Assembly (NCBI GenBank): GCA_963662175.1
Contig: OY759224.1
Coordinates: 36,403,489-36,467,488, forward strand
Direction of reading: 5' to 3'
Length of the DNA stretch: 64,000 nt
DNA from: Aradus depressus
Lineage: Eukaryota > Arthropoda > Insecta > Hemiptera > Aradidae
The notes under the pieces are model-generated. The model did no database searches. It worked only from the letters and a program-made list of their open reading frames with translations, and was not told the DNA's origin. Below, in pieces: positions 24,601 through 29,916 of this stretch (the first letter of the stretch is position 1; each line of letters begins with the position of its first letter). Both the position numbers and the translations under genes were made by a program.

Positions 24601-27600
24601 TTTACTTGTTTCAAAACCAATGACAGCAACTCCCGGACGTAAACTTCTATCAAGCATGAATCTTCAGCAAACCTTGACTTGAGTTCTTGCACTGCGATCT
24701 GATAATTTTCCTTAGTAGTTGGGAAACTGTCCACTAAGTCTTTAGCTTTTGAACCTCTGACCATACACTGTCGTAAATATTGAAATTTGTCTTCTTCACT
24801 TAGGCTCTCATCTTCATGTATTTGTTTAAACATCGACCAAAACGTTAACCATTGTTTAATGTCTCCATCAAATTTTTCTAACTGTATTTTCGGTAATTTC
24901 ATCCTGCGATTATATTGATTACTTTCAGCAATACTTCCGACTTCAGTTTGTGAATCTGACTTTCGATACCCAGAGATTGCTTTAAAGTACTGTTCCCTGT
25001 ATTCTTCGACGCCATTAGAGTCTGCTATAAATTGTTCTTCTGTAATGTCACTATCCTGTAGTAAAGAGTCTGCGATAGTTTGATCTAAATCGAACAATCT
25101 TGTAGCTTTATCTTCCAAAATACTGTAAAATGCATCTACCTCATCTGATTTTGCATCCAAAGCACCTTTGAAGTCTGTTATGCTTTTGGTTAAGGCTTTT
25201 CGTAACTGAGTTCTTTTTTTCTTATATTTCTCTATCACGGTCGCCATTATGTTGCGTTTTTAACACACAGAATTTAGGAAAACTTTTAAAATAAAATAAC
25301 TCAGTTATACCACACTGTAATCTTTATTAATGGCTGTTATAACCTAACCTAACTACTGAAACCTACAGCCTACAGGTTTTACAAAAGAAAACTCCAATCC
25401 AAAGAGAAAATATTGCAACAGTCAAGATAATAGTACTCTTTTAATTTAAGGTGAAAATAGTGGACAATGAGGGACGGATGGTGGACTTTGGGAGTCCAGG
25501 AGAAGTGTGGTTCAGAAGTTACGCCAACTTGCGCTGCTACTGGGAAGACGAAGTGAAGACGAAGGAAGCTATCACAGGCTGTCGGTGGTTCAGATCAGGG
25601 TAAGGCATCCTTTCATGGTTCGTCATTCTAACAAGTTCTTATTTAATTAATATGATGATCAAGTTTCACCTGTTCAGGTATTGTCAACACTTATTTTATC
25701 CAGTATTTGGGAGGGCGCCGTTAGCTCAGTGGTATGCTTGCTTGCTTACTGAGCTCAAGATTGCGGGTGTTTTCTTCCTCAATACACATCTACAGGTGAA
25801 CTTGAAAGAAATAAGACTTGTTTATTTATATTGTCTAATTTCACCAACTATATTTACATGGGAGTACTTTCGGTATTTCTACCATCCTCAGCCAAAAGCA
25901 TAAGAGATAAGACTGAAAGAGGTGCTTTTGGCTGAGGATGGTAGAAATACCGAAAGTACTCCCATGTAAATATAGTTGGTGAAATTAGACAATATCATAA
26001 ATAAACAAGTTTTATTTCTTTCAAGTTCATTTGAATTATTTCACAATATCTCTGCAATAATGTCAGTTTTCACATCTACAGGTCCCAATCTTCAAGAAAT
26101 GTTTCTTCATATCATGTATTTGTGTAGAAGGGTCAATACATCTGCCAATTTAGAAGCCTCATTAGTCAATCACTGCATTCATTATAAAAAATACAAAAAT
26201 GTTTTATATTTGTTATTTATGATCACGGCGTGCAGGAAGGCAATTTAAATGAAAAAAAAACCTGTCTAAATTTTTATTCACCTAGGGTAGGGGTCTTTAA
26301 CGAGTACCTGACATCGTACAGGCTCGGGACCATCGCTTAACGTCCCATCCGAAGGACGGCGTGCTTAAGTTTATTTTACCTCCCAGATAAAATAAACTAA
26401 GGGCCTCGGTCGGTTTTCGAACCCACGTTCTTGAGCTCAGAAGTGAAGCACGCATACCACCGAGCTACCGGCGCCCCTTATATGTTTGTTAATTAGGTCG
26501 CAAATTCCATTACCAACAAGAAAATAATTAGTTTTTTTTTTTAAGCAAAAAGGACTTTGTTTCCACGTGGGGCGCAAACTTTTCGTCATGATTATTTTCA
26601 CTCATTTTGTTAAAATATAACAAAATGATTTTATAAGAGCATTCAATCCCTGTTATTTTCTACAAAGACAAAAGAACACTAACTCTGTATCTAACTGTTA
26701 TTTCTGTGGAGCATTGTTTACATATAATTTAAGATTGTAGTTGTATTTAATGTATAAACGAACCGGCACCTAAACATTAACTTTTTTTTTTTGCCTTATG
26801 GTCGATGCATATTAGCCAATTAAAAACATTATATAATGTTAATGCCAAGGTTAACGTGAAAGTTTTGTTTATGTCGTCATGAATAGGACTTGCGTTGTAA
26901 ATTTGATAAAATATGAATATTTTGCTTATTTGGGCCATACAGAATAAGAAAATAAGCTAAAAAAATAAGGCGAAAAAGCATTGGTAATTTTTCAATCCCG
27001 ATTAAAGTAAATACAATTTCAAATCTCTTCGGATCATTTTGAAAAATCATACATATTCTTTATGCAAAAATTTCTAATCTAAAAAACTTTTCATTTTTTA
27101 CAATTTTTTTCGTAGTGTGTCATTCTCGAGGAAAAAGTCCTACAATTTCGAAAAAAACGAATTTTGGGATTTTTTCCTAGAGAACGACACATTTTTCGAA
27201 AAATTGTAAGAAATGAAAAGTTTTTCTTTTCTCACAAAGAATACATATGAATTATTTCAAAACGATTCGAAGAGATTTTTGAATTTGTTTATTCATTCGA
27301 ATTAAGACCTGTTTTCAACGTCGTATCGACGGAAACGAACAAACCCTACTTTAAAAACTGTTTTTTTTTTTTTTTCATTCTGTATATCATAAGGAATAAC
27401 TCTACGGTGGCTATTTTTGTCGACAGTTTTTTTTTTATTTAAGTTGCCTTCCTGCACGCCGTGTGGTCCTATAGTCAAATACTGAAAAAAATAAGTTCTC
27501 AGAAAGCCTGATCAGACGAAAGTCAAACAGCATTAAATGAGAGTTGAGGAACCCAAGGTTTTTATAACAAAGAAACCTTGTTAAAAAAACCTTCCTCTAC

Positions 27601-28211
27601 AAGTCTTCAACCGCCAGGAAAGTATTCCACTAAAATTATTTAAAATTTCTTATTAGGGATCTGATGGTCCTCACAGAAGATGGATATGGAACTATCGTGG
27701 GTCGACTAAAAGATGTCATAATTCGTGGAGGTGAAAATATATTTCCTTCTGAAATTGAAAAATTTCTCCTTACACATCCTGAAATTCTGGACGTTCATGT
27801 GGGTATATATTTTCACTTTTTATTAAATAATTCACTTGGCAGTTCTTTTATTTCTTAACATTTATTTTTTTTCATATTTTATTAGGTGTGCGGTGTGGCA
27901 GATAAACGAATGGGAGAAGAAATAGCAGCAAGTATTAAAGTTAAACAAAACTCTACGTTAACAGAAAGTAACGTGAAGGAATTTTGCAAAGGCAAGGTAG
28001 AGAAGGATAACAATCTAATAACTACAAAAGTATACAATTAAAATTTACGAAAATAATTGTTGAAATATTGTCTTTTTTTTAGATATCCCACTTCAAAATT
28101 CCAAGATATGTGCGATTTGTAGATGACTATCCAAAAACGGAATCGGGAAAAGTGAAAAAGTATCTCTTGAAAGAAAGCTTGGAAAAAGAACTAAATATAT
28201 CTTCGATCTAA
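2510..28211 (+). CDS. ACSF2: Acyl-CoA synthetase family member 2 (medium-chain, mitochondrial type), 5' end missing
   Basis: Twelve exons join in phase: 2510-2684, 3432-3560, 4685-4911, 11107-11218, 11833-11928, 15340-15488, 16250-16439, 18302-18409, 25451-25599, 27657-27798, 27886-27996, 28083-28211. All have AG acceptors and GT donors. The product, about 571 residues from the first visible codon, is an ANL-superfamily adenylating enzyme that activates fatty acids with ATP and CoA, in mitochondria in the known family. Visible motifs: P-loop [15 protein letters not shown] (about 212-226), PMFHIFGS (exon 6), [10 protein letters not shown], adenylate-binding YGLTETSP (about 361), WFRSGDL, hinge [18 protein letters not shown] (about 460), and the C-terminal [11 protein letters not shown] with the catalytic-type lysine. 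The order follows human ACSF2 from its YFHQP-like start to the stop. Exon 1 here begins in phase 2, so at least one upstream exon with start codon and transit peptide is missing or unrecognised. Introns 4911-11107, 11928-15340 and 18409-25451 are swollen by transposons. Family and exon structure are near certain; the first exon boundary is less so. Confidence 0.95.
3634..3703. repeat. Perfect 32-bp inverted repeat
   Basis: Arms 3634-3665 and 3672-3703 are exact reverse complements, separated by TTATAG. They lie in the ACSF2 intron between exons 2 and 3. The palindrome could extrude a cruciform or form an RNA hairpin. No element is recognised around it. Confidence 0.95.
5066..5244. repeat. 179-bp direct repeat, left copy (target-site duplication of the RTE element)
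   Basis: This is identical by eye to 8030-8208 over its full length, with divergence immediately outside. It abuts the 3' tetranucleotide tail of the minus-strand RTE element. The content is Penelope-like coding sequence. See the findings for why a duplication this long is odd. Confidence 0.9.
5245..8029 (-). mobile_element. 5'-truncated RTE-like non-LTR retrotransposon
   Basis: The element runs on the minus strand from an endonuclease truncated at 8029 to a 3' tail of about six TGAA units at 5245-5268, 20 bp beyond its stop codon. Short tandem-repeat 3' tails instead of poly(A) are typical of the RTE clade. Flanking direct repeats of 179 bp mark the insertion site. The C-terminal [11 protein letters not shown] motif also fits RTE/BovB-like elements, but I cannot run a phylogeny, so the clade name is provisional. 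The reverse transcriptase frame is fully open, which suggests a young insertion. Confidence 0.85.
5287..8187 (-). CDS. RTE-like endonuclease / reverse transcriptase, chimeric N-terminus
   Basis: The 966-residue frame contains an APE-type endonuclease (GDMNSKVG near 140, [19 protein letters not shown]) and a reverse transcriptase with motif [15 protein letters not shown], motif [15 protein letters not shown], catalytic YADDIDIVG and the thumb-side motif VYLGSQVN. It ends with the [11 protein letters not shown] tail. Roughly the first 52 residues, up to about IIVGLC, are not part of the element: they are the antisense of the Penelope-like repeat copy at 8030-8187. The real element therefore starts inside the endonuclease and lacks its N-terminal lobe and any ORF1. 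No internal stops are present. As a 5'-truncated copy it cannot produce a complete endonuclease. Confidence 0.85.
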   Translation of the reverse strand: MIFKLRRGEWFSSICSFSITISSFLFSLFISTASSKLKSGPFWQICIIVGLCCIYYSCHERHHLFGTGFIVGKRFRQLVIDFKAVSPRICVIRIKGKFKNYSLLSVHAPTEISEEVDKEQFYDLLERTVDQCPRYDVKIIAGDMNSKVGRERFYSPTIGQHSLHEVSNDNGQRLINFAASRDLVIGSTLFPHKNIHKGTWTSPDGRTVNQIDHILISSRNKSNLLDVRSYRGANVDSDHYLAVARLRERISLIKNERGERVKRYNVSKLKEEESHTRYVANLEEKLRAVEIPDGCCLDQRWTKYCQAIGQTAEETLGPQERETRAPWFDDDCKTVTDVKNEAYRAMLQRRTRRAREEYRQRRRDEKHLHRRKKRQWENQELEELERLRTVDENRKFYQKVNKGRKPFKPRSRACKDENGTLLNEKNQVLQRWRRHFDELLNGGQRRESMEDLVIPRSEEDELEPPDELEITEAMERLKNNKAPGYDGLSSELFRYGGSELKKIMMDLIIDIWTGEVMPRAWYKTVICPILKKGNQLECGNYRGISLLPCAYKVLSNILFQRLLPYAERELGPYQCGFRRGKSTTDQIFSLRQILEKGKEYQIQTCHLFIDFKAAYDNVDRLQLFRAMEDFNIPRKLIRLSKLTMASVQCTVRIQGEFSEEFESSKGVRQGDSLACLLFNLVLEKAVRESGIQTNGTIFNRTVQLLAYADDIDIVGRSFRDVKEAFLALEAPARRLGLVINEAKTKYLVSEQEVEPPEQVTIGPYFFEKVQEFVYLGSQVNVNNDMSAEVKRRTVAANRSFFGLRHHIRSRLLSRKTKFRLYKTLIRPILTYGSEAWTISKSDEQHLLVFERKILRRIYGPIRDGEDWRRRTNQEVYYLTQEPDVVKVIRLGRLRWAGHVARMGEHEIPRKTMSDRLYGTRRVGRPKLRWQDGVANDTRSLLGVRHWSAAAQNRDNWRTLLEEALTH
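8030..8208. repeat. 179-bp direct repeat, right copy
   Basis: Second copy of 5066-5244. It abuts the 5'-truncated end of the RTE element, and the Penelope frame continues through it into 8209-8272. Confidence 0.9.
8209..9460. other. Penelope-type 3' region and AT-rich sequence, no host gene
   Basis: Apart from the short tail of the Penelope-like frame and the tandem array at 8528-8830, no coding sequence is recognised. It lies within the ACSF2 intron 4911-11107. Confidence 0.5.
8528..8830 (+). repeat. Degenerate 58-59 bp tandem repeat
   Basis: TGCTCGTTCAGCT recurs at 8530, 8589 and 8647 with GGAGACAGTCATTCC-type blocks between. Farther right the same words (GAGCTGG, GAGGAGA, CATTCC) continue in a more diverged register to about 8830. 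The GC content is higher than the surroundings. Confidence 0.8.
9469..9503 (+). ncRNA. Hammerhead-like motif, degenerate (Penelope 3' end)
   Basis: TTGATAA, a short insert, then CGAAACTAGTTG. The 3' half has the GAA + palindromic ACTAGT arrangement seen in the better copies, but the CUGANGA core is damaged (TTGATAA). It is probably inactive. Confidence 0.3.
9560..11106. other. Intronic sequence without recognised gene
   Basis: AT-rich ACSF2 intron. It contains a GTGGAATAGACAATAT block near 9990, similar to the ends of the Penelope-type repeats at 25980, 34480 and 35320, and a minus-strand hammerhead-like motif at 10381-10414. Confidence 0.5.
10381..10414 (-). ncRNA. Hammerhead-like motif, partly degenerate
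   Basis: The minus strand reads GGG, CTGATGA, an insert, then AAACGTT and CCC. GGG/CCC would close stem I, CTGATGA is the canonical hammerhead box, and AACGTT is palindromic. The conserved GAAA is CAAA here, which should weaken activity. Confidence 0.35.
12026..12052. repeat. Poly(C) run of about 27
   Basis: Uninterrupted C homopolymer just after the ACSF2 exon at 11833-11928. Its length may be an assembly approximation. Confidence 0.9.
12511..12546 (+). ncRNA. Hammerhead-ribozyme-like motif, solitary Penelope-type terminus
   Basis: CTGAAGA, one T, then a GGTA/TACC stem with loop GCAA, then GAA followed by palindromic AGTACT and C. The downstream GTGAAATAGACAATAT matches the flank of the copies at 25980 and 35320. 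Position 7 of the core is A here and G in the other copies, which is tolerated in hammerheads. Confidence 0.45.
12595..12687. repeat. (AT)n microsatellite, about 90 bp
   Basis: Pure alternating AT tract in ACSF2 intron 5, a few tens of bases after a hammerhead-like motif. Confidence 0.97.
12921..14096 (+). CDS. Jockey ORF1: gag-like nucleic-acid-binding protein
   Basis: A 391-residue intact frame. The N-terminal third is basic and serine-rich. The centre has an RNA-binding-like fold region ([20 protein letters not shown]). Residues about 233-285 carry three zinc knuckles: [33 protein letters not shown] and [15 protein letters not shown]. The C-terminus has a proline-rich segment. The arrangement is typical of ORF1 proteins of Jockey/X-element LINEs, which coat the retrotransposon RNA. 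ORF2 follows with almost no spacer (its frame starts near 14093). Confidence 0.85.
   Translation: MTTQPSHSPAPTRAEGKSKRSSSHSTIPEKCFKSHEITIPNFITPNPFQPLTKLIVHDTERNDSQKMDEEPTVEKLQKKPPKIYTRNLNDIKRLKEDLLALIGTDSFTLETKANKTSIATSSSDSYRKTIKYLQMREADFHTYQLQTEKSFRIVLKQLHPSTDVAEIKEDLTKQGYSVRSVINALNRKTKIPLPIFFVDLEPSDANKNIFKLQFLACQRITVEEPRQRGVIPQCHSCQELLHTRGYCNHPPKCVKCGQDHFTKDCQKTRDTPATCALCGGPHPASYRGCMVYQQLKNRRTNQEEAARRPPPLSQTDYPAAMPAAPTAGVRRERSYRDAAASETVPPPMPASGSIDIANTLTSFLADFKSVITPLITLLTTLVSTQYTQITN
14093..14978 (+). pseudogene. Jockey ORF2 remnant: endonuclease start fused to RT C-terminus
   Basis: The frame opens [20 protein letters not shown] and ITETHLTSK, the start of an APE-type endonuclease. Soon after, it shifts into [14 protein letters not shown], the catalytic motif C of the reverse transcriptase, then [30 protein letters not shown] and the IWQRDLLQD end. 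Several hundred codons are missing at the junction near 14255-14275, so it cannot encode an active protein. Confidence 0.8.
15340..15488 (+). CDS. ACSF2: ACSF2 exon 6, easily missed
   Basis: This exon fills the gap between the P-loop exon (11833-11928) and the [10 protein letters not shown] exon (16250-16439). It starts after the acceptor CTTGTGCAG, is phase 0 on entry and ends in phase 2 (AG before GTTATA), which exactly matches the A that opens the next exon. It encodes [17 protein letters not shown] and a [12 protein letters not shown] segment, matching the family's PLYHCLGS...GATLILASPIFN region. Its short length and overlap with an antisense open frame hide it from simple ORF finding. 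Confidence 0.9.
15489..16249. other. AT-rich ACSF2 intron 6, nothing recognised
   Basis: Homopolymer-rich AT sequence without repeat structure I can name. Confidence 0.5.
17329..17463 (+). pseudogene. MADF domain fragment
   Basis: ATG at 17329 opens [20 protein letters not shown] and then [18 protein letters not shown], the first two helices of a MADF DNA-binding domain with the conserved aromatic W. The remainder of the domain is not recognisable beyond about 17463 and no DDE transposase follows. Confidence 0.65.
17670..17914 (+). repeat. 60-bp tandem array with an internal hairpin in each unit
   Basis: CAGTGAAACATTC recurs at 17698, 17758, 17817 and 17877 (periods 60, 59, 60). Each unit contains GTCAGTG...CACTGAC plus ACAT...ATGT, so every repeat can fold on itself. 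GGAAACAGG and GGAAGCAGG variants alternate between units, suggesting a 120-bp higher-order period. Confidence 0.9.
18410..19702. other. ACSF2 intron 8, left part; no gene recognised
   Basis: AT-rich sequence. Around 18470-18620 a block including GGAATTTCATGTTTT resembles 37380-37470 and probably belongs to a dispersed intronic repeat family. Confidence 0.4.
19703..19873 (-). repeat. BEL/Pao 3' LTR
   Basis: 171 bp, TGTTGC...GCAACA. It carries an AATAAA polyadenylation signal when read on the element's (minus) strand. One T/A difference from the other LTR in the GTTATA(T/A)CC stretch. Confidence 0.95.
20070..21338 (-). CDS. BEL/Pao integrase
   Basis: 422 residues. It starts [13 protein letters not shown], the usual linker before the integrase in BEL/Pao polyproteins. 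An HHCC zinc-binding domain follows ([19 protein letters not shown]), then a DDE core with [21 protein letters not shown] and [10 protein letters not shown], and a DUF5641-type C-terminal domain ([29 protein letters not shown]). A 10-bp tandem duplication (GTTGTTGAGA twice on the minus strand, near 21327-21347) sits at the break with the upstream frame. Confidence 0.93.
   Translation of the reverse strand: MLRVKTRLGLGNYSDNFKFPVVLPSDHKLIVSLVREVHINNCHAGVQTSMSLLRNRFWIMGARKLVKSVIGSCTVCKKQKSKAQSTPPAPLPAKRVDIGRAFEVTGVDLLGPLYLKGGEKVWVVLYTCAVYRAVHLELVTSLSTEGFLLALRRFIARRGRISTIYSDNGTNFVGCANLIRSIDWDEVLKFSTVSRISWVFNPPAAPWWGGWWERLVRMVKELMRRVLGRSCVTFEELQTVLCDVEVVVNTRPLTYVSDSSEDFLPLSPIHFLQDITETQTSELDNVDSRHFKRRIRYLQKLRDEFRSRFQTEYISNLIQHKRENKSNSLKLKVGDVILVENENSKRINWPLGKITRLVKGKDGVERVAFVQTSKGELVRPVQKLYPLELTHDKKHDGSDEEIKNILMTKRGRVVRPPHKLNL
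21332..24031 (-). CDS. BEL/Pao protease, reverse transcriptase and RNase H
   Basis: 899 residues. The aspartic protease has [14 protein letters not shown] (about 50-63). The reverse transcriptase follows with [24 protein letters not shown] (palm motif A region) and [12 protein letters not shown], where YVDN is the BEL/Pao form of the YXDD box. The RNase H-like region has [16 protein letters not shown] and later [11 protein letters not shown]. The frame ends at ESC, 7 bp past the start of the integrase ORF. No internal stops. Confidence 0.93.
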   Translation of the reverse strand: MCPDLPAHKSGEMKTRSTETLTCNNDQVLIYLQTLVVDVKIGNKVKKVRVLIDTGSMRSYITNKLASDLKLVSYGHSTLKHSLFGGVESKETHNQFKLTLHNSKNNNEVKINVLGQPTICNFVPTFNDETIFNELKQRNIILSDFNYNMSIDILLGTDFIPMILTGRTCNIRKELCCMETILGWTIMGNHVVNSMLNTTISNVCLKNSTVECTFWDLESIGIKDPSQELDTKQHHESVMNNFLETVKINNEGRYSVSLPWSTQFDKPTSNYNVAKARLDSVTKRLLHSNRFIDYHKELISWWAQGIIEKVECTDINEGHFLPHRPVFKNVSRTTKIRPVFDASAKDINGNCLNKCLEIGPNLLELVPSLLIKFRLGQIGISANIRKAFLMINLNEPDRNFLKFLWWSDDTRSEIQAYRHSRVVFGVSSSPFLLNATINYHLNTVMTNPSLKETGEKLSKSFYVDNCISSVNKPDEYNKFMSDSVDIMNKGKFQLREWSHTELPNVRFQCCQSKQCVNSSGVSRVSLLGVQWDCVKDSLSCQLNNIKLKYQGSVSKRTILSLYQKFYDPLGILSAVLLTPKLILQECWKLNLNWDERVPDHLASEFVSWLEQFNVSKGLEVPRCILLESPIVDISLHTFADASKVAYGAVIFLRCQVGEVVSVKLVLAKSRVCPTKRVTIPRLELIAATIGVRLSKTVADSLNFNGLKRYFWTDSMVTLSWIKINKYWQMFVRNRVTEILSMSNREEWFHVEGKSNPADILSRGCTVSHLVNSGWFDGPLWLKGSGDTWPTSDMGSFDELVEEELYGGATTDVVNLNLVHIDSLFHYFSSYIKTIRMVAWMLRFCNNASRRTILTDKELHCHEVTLAEIRVLRLVQQTSVSLGKIKNIETFVGDEVVESC
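24078..25247 (-). CDS. BEL/Pao gag
   Basis: 389 residues from an ATG directly after the 5' LTR. The N-terminus is helical and charged. The centre holds a DUF1759-type capsid region ([20 protein letters not shown], then [18 protein letters not shown]). The C-terminus has cysteine clusters [13 protein letters not shown] and CFVCLKGKH before a stop at 24078. A +1 shift at the GTT-A-TGT just before the stop opens the frame that continues [19 protein letters not shown] into the protease ORF, so the stop is either a one-base lesion or a frameshift site. Confidence 0.9.
   Translation of the reverse strand: MATVIEKYKKKRTQLRKALTKSITDFKGALDAKSDEVDAFYSILEDKATRLFDLDQTIADSLLQDSDITEEQFIADSNGVEEYREQYFKAISGYRKSDSQTEVGSIAESNQYNRRMKLPKIQLEKFDGDIKQWLTFWSMFKQIHEDESLSEEDKFQYLRQCMVRGSKAKDLVDSFPTTKENYQIAVQELKSRFAEDSCLIEVYVRELLSLVLKQVNSTKKVPLADLYNKLETQLRALQVLGVTDDKYSYILYPLVESAIPTDILKAWERHKINLVTSAPDNQSRLKALLLFLKGEVEGEERIGLAQSSFHINKADENSKLKIKKEITNEIPTASSLIVSDKKLVCIFCSKNHNSNDCFKTLKMSLSDKKEMIKKSGFCFVCLKGKHQVM
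25232..25246 (-). promoter_or_regulatory. Primer-binding site overlapping the gag start codon
   Basis: On the minus strand TGGCGACCGTGATAG begins 3 nt inside the 5' LTR. From memory this resembles the tRNA-Arg-type primer-binding sites of insect retrotransposons such as 412/mdg1. Its first TG is part of the gag ATG, so the first gag codons (MATVIE) are also the primer site. Confidence 0.6.
25250..25420 (-). repeat. BEL/Pao 5' LTR
   Basis: Matches 19703-19873. It is the 5' LTR because gag and pol read leftwards. It ends 3 nt before the primer-binding site. Confidence 0.95.
25713..25769 (+). mobile_element. SINE family A tRNA-like head, truncated
   Basis: GGCGCCGTTAGCTCAGTGGT is the box A end of the SINE family. 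The copy stops at GCGGGTG, before box B, and is immediately followed by the Penelope-type palindrome. Confidence 0.7.
25861..25892 (-). ncRNA. Hammerhead-ribozyme-like motif (left palindrome arm)
   Basis: Minus strand: GG, CTGAGGA, T, GGTA/TACC stem II with loop GAAA, GAA, palindromic AGTACT, C, then CC closing a short stem I. It mirrors the copy at 25930-25963. Confidence 0.5.
25930..25963 (+). ncRNA. Hammerhead-ribozyme-like motif (right palindrome arm)
   Basis: GGCTGAGGAT, GGTA-GAAA-TACC stem-loop, GAA, AGTACT, CCC. The box matches CUGANGA with N = G. AGTACT is self-complementary, so stem III could form between two RNA copies. One unpaired T precedes stem II, unlike the textbook core. Confidence 0.5.
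26224..27463. mobile_element. 1.24-kb TIR element of unknown superfamily with nested SINE
   Basis: The terminal inverted repeats start CACGGCGTGCAGGAAGGCAA at both ends (26224 and, reverse-complemented, 27463) and continue about 38 bp with two or three mismatches. A second, imperfect inverted repeat of about 120 bp lies inside (about 27015-27140 versus 27165-27290). There is no transposase, and a target duplication is not evident. A minus-strand SINE (26272-26477) is nested beside the left TIR. Confidence 0.7.
26272..26477 (-). mobile_element. tRNA-derived SINE, family A
   Basis: Read on the minus strand: GGGGCGCCGGTAGCTCGGTG (box A), GGTTCGAAAACC (box B), then the family body to CACCTAGG-like sequence. 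It is 3'-truncated compared with the full copy at 30669-30996. Confidence 0.85.
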
Positions 28212-29916
28212 ACTTAGTTTTAATAAGTTAAATTTTCAATAGATTAGGGAGTGTCACCCCTCCCCAATGGGTGGTTTCTCTTGTAATTAAATATTTTTAA
28301 AAATCTAGTGAATGTATTTAATTTAACAACACAACACTGTATGTTGTGTATTCCATAAAAGAAGGGAAGTTAGAAAATAATTTGTTTGTAGTCAGAGCAT
28401 ACTGTTAGTCTCATTCGACGGACGATATACGCACTAACTTCCTAGTCATTTGTGATCGCTTTCTTCCGAATGGTTTCAATGTTCCTGGAAGGAAATGGAT
28501 GTCCGGTGATTGGGTCGAAAAGTCGTGTCCGAAATAAAGTCAGATTCTGATTGCCCCACTCTCTTAACTTGAAGAAAAGTGGTTTTCGGCGGGCGGATAT
28601 ATATGTTTGTTTGTCGAATGTTTCTTTCTTCAGTCTTCTTCATTCTTCACAATAACGTCGGAGAAAATGCACCGCTTTGAACGTTTTCTTTTTCCATAAT
28701 GGTTCGTCATAGGGAACACTCAAGGCATATGGATTTTGTTTGGTGCCAATCAGTATAAGTAGTGTAAGAAGTTTTTCTTTATTTTTCTTTAATTTGTAAT
28801 TACTATTTTGTTTATATGTTTGTATATACTTTATATTATTTTTCTTGTTTTCCTTATTAATTATATATATTACATTGTACAAGACATCAAATTTATTTAT
28901 GGTTTCTTTTGCACAAAAGCAAGGTGTACCCAAAACAAAACAGAGCAATAATAAAGGTTTCTTTTGACCGATTGTATATATATGTACATAATAAAAGAAA
29001 AAAAAATAGAAGCGATGGTCCGACGTGTACGATGTTAGGTACTCGTTATAGTTACCTCCTAGATTTTTTTTCATCTTTAGATATATCTATTGAAAATTCT
29101 CAAAGTTTCGGGTCGATAGCGGTAATTGGGGATTCACAATATTCAAGCAAAGTAGGTCAAGTCGGGTCTGGACATTGCAGGGTAGGAGACATCTTGCTGT
29201 TTAAATTGAAATTTATACATTAAATAGTAAATATGTGCATCTTTTAGTGCTTGCATTTCGTAAAGCAAGATCGATAGTTTATGGAGAAATTTTTGTTGAC
29301 TGCCAAATCGTAAATGGGAAGTCGGAATCCTCTCCGGACAACGATTGGCCCTTTCTGTGAAAATGACCCATATACATTGGGTGAGCTGAGGCATGCACCT
29401 ATGGACCTAAGCATTCAAAGCTCTTATCGACTCCCTGGAAGCGCTGGGCTTCCTCCTTGTCTTACCTGGATCTAAAGATACCAAATACTTATAAAGATTT
29501 TTACTCCTTAGCATATCTAAGAATGCTCCCGTAGTCACTCTACCCTAATGTCGATCTTACTAGCAACTTCTGTGTTCCAAAACCTCATAAAGCAGCCAGG
29601 AGTATAACGATGTTACCACGAAACCCCTTACGTTAATTGTACCAAAATACATAATGAGAGAGAGAACTCATTAGATTGTATCTACAAAATCGTAAATTTA
29701 AAATAGATTTTTCACGAAAAAATTGAATTGTTTATTTAAACTTTTTATACATCAAACCAAAATCAAACAATTGAAGCCTGCGTATTGTGTATACATACAA
29801 AACAGGGAAGTTACGAGTTCAGACGAAAATCCGTAAACGACCATTTTTGCAGTTACCTTGTAGCATTCGATGAAATATAATAAGGCAGAAATTGAAAAAT
29901 GGTAAAGATACATATT
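28212..29916. other. Intergenic between convergent ACSF2 and GCHFR-like genes
   Basis: No gene recognised. 29012-29070 carries a short SINE family A scrap (TGTACGATGTTAGGTACTCG). A block at 28570-28760 shares wording with 3120-3340 and 11340-11510, another dispersed repeat. Confidence 0.5.

Larger units (their letters stand above)
19703..25420 (-). mobile_element. BEL/Pao LTR retrotransposon, nearly intact, antisense in ACSF2 intron 8
   Basis: Two 171-bp LTRs (19703-19873 and 25250-25420) differ at one base by eye, start TGTTGC and end GCAACA, and are flanked by GTCA on both sides (19699-19702 and 25421-25424), a target duplication. Between them lie gag, protease/RT/RNase H and integrase in BEL/Pao order on the minus strand. 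The near-identical LTRs imply recent insertion. Two frame breaks (near 24075 and 21335) interrupt what would otherwise be one gag-pol polyprotein. Confidence 0.95.
25797..26029. repeat. Penelope-type terminal repeat as a head-to-head palindrome
   Basis: Arms 25797-25900 and 25923-26029 are near-perfect reverse complements around a 22-nt spacer. Each arm carries a hammerhead-like motif (25861-25892 minus, 25930-25963 plus) and a GTGAAATTAGACAATAT block. A very similar right arm with the same flank to ...CACATCTACA occurs at 34413-34580. Confidence 0.85.
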
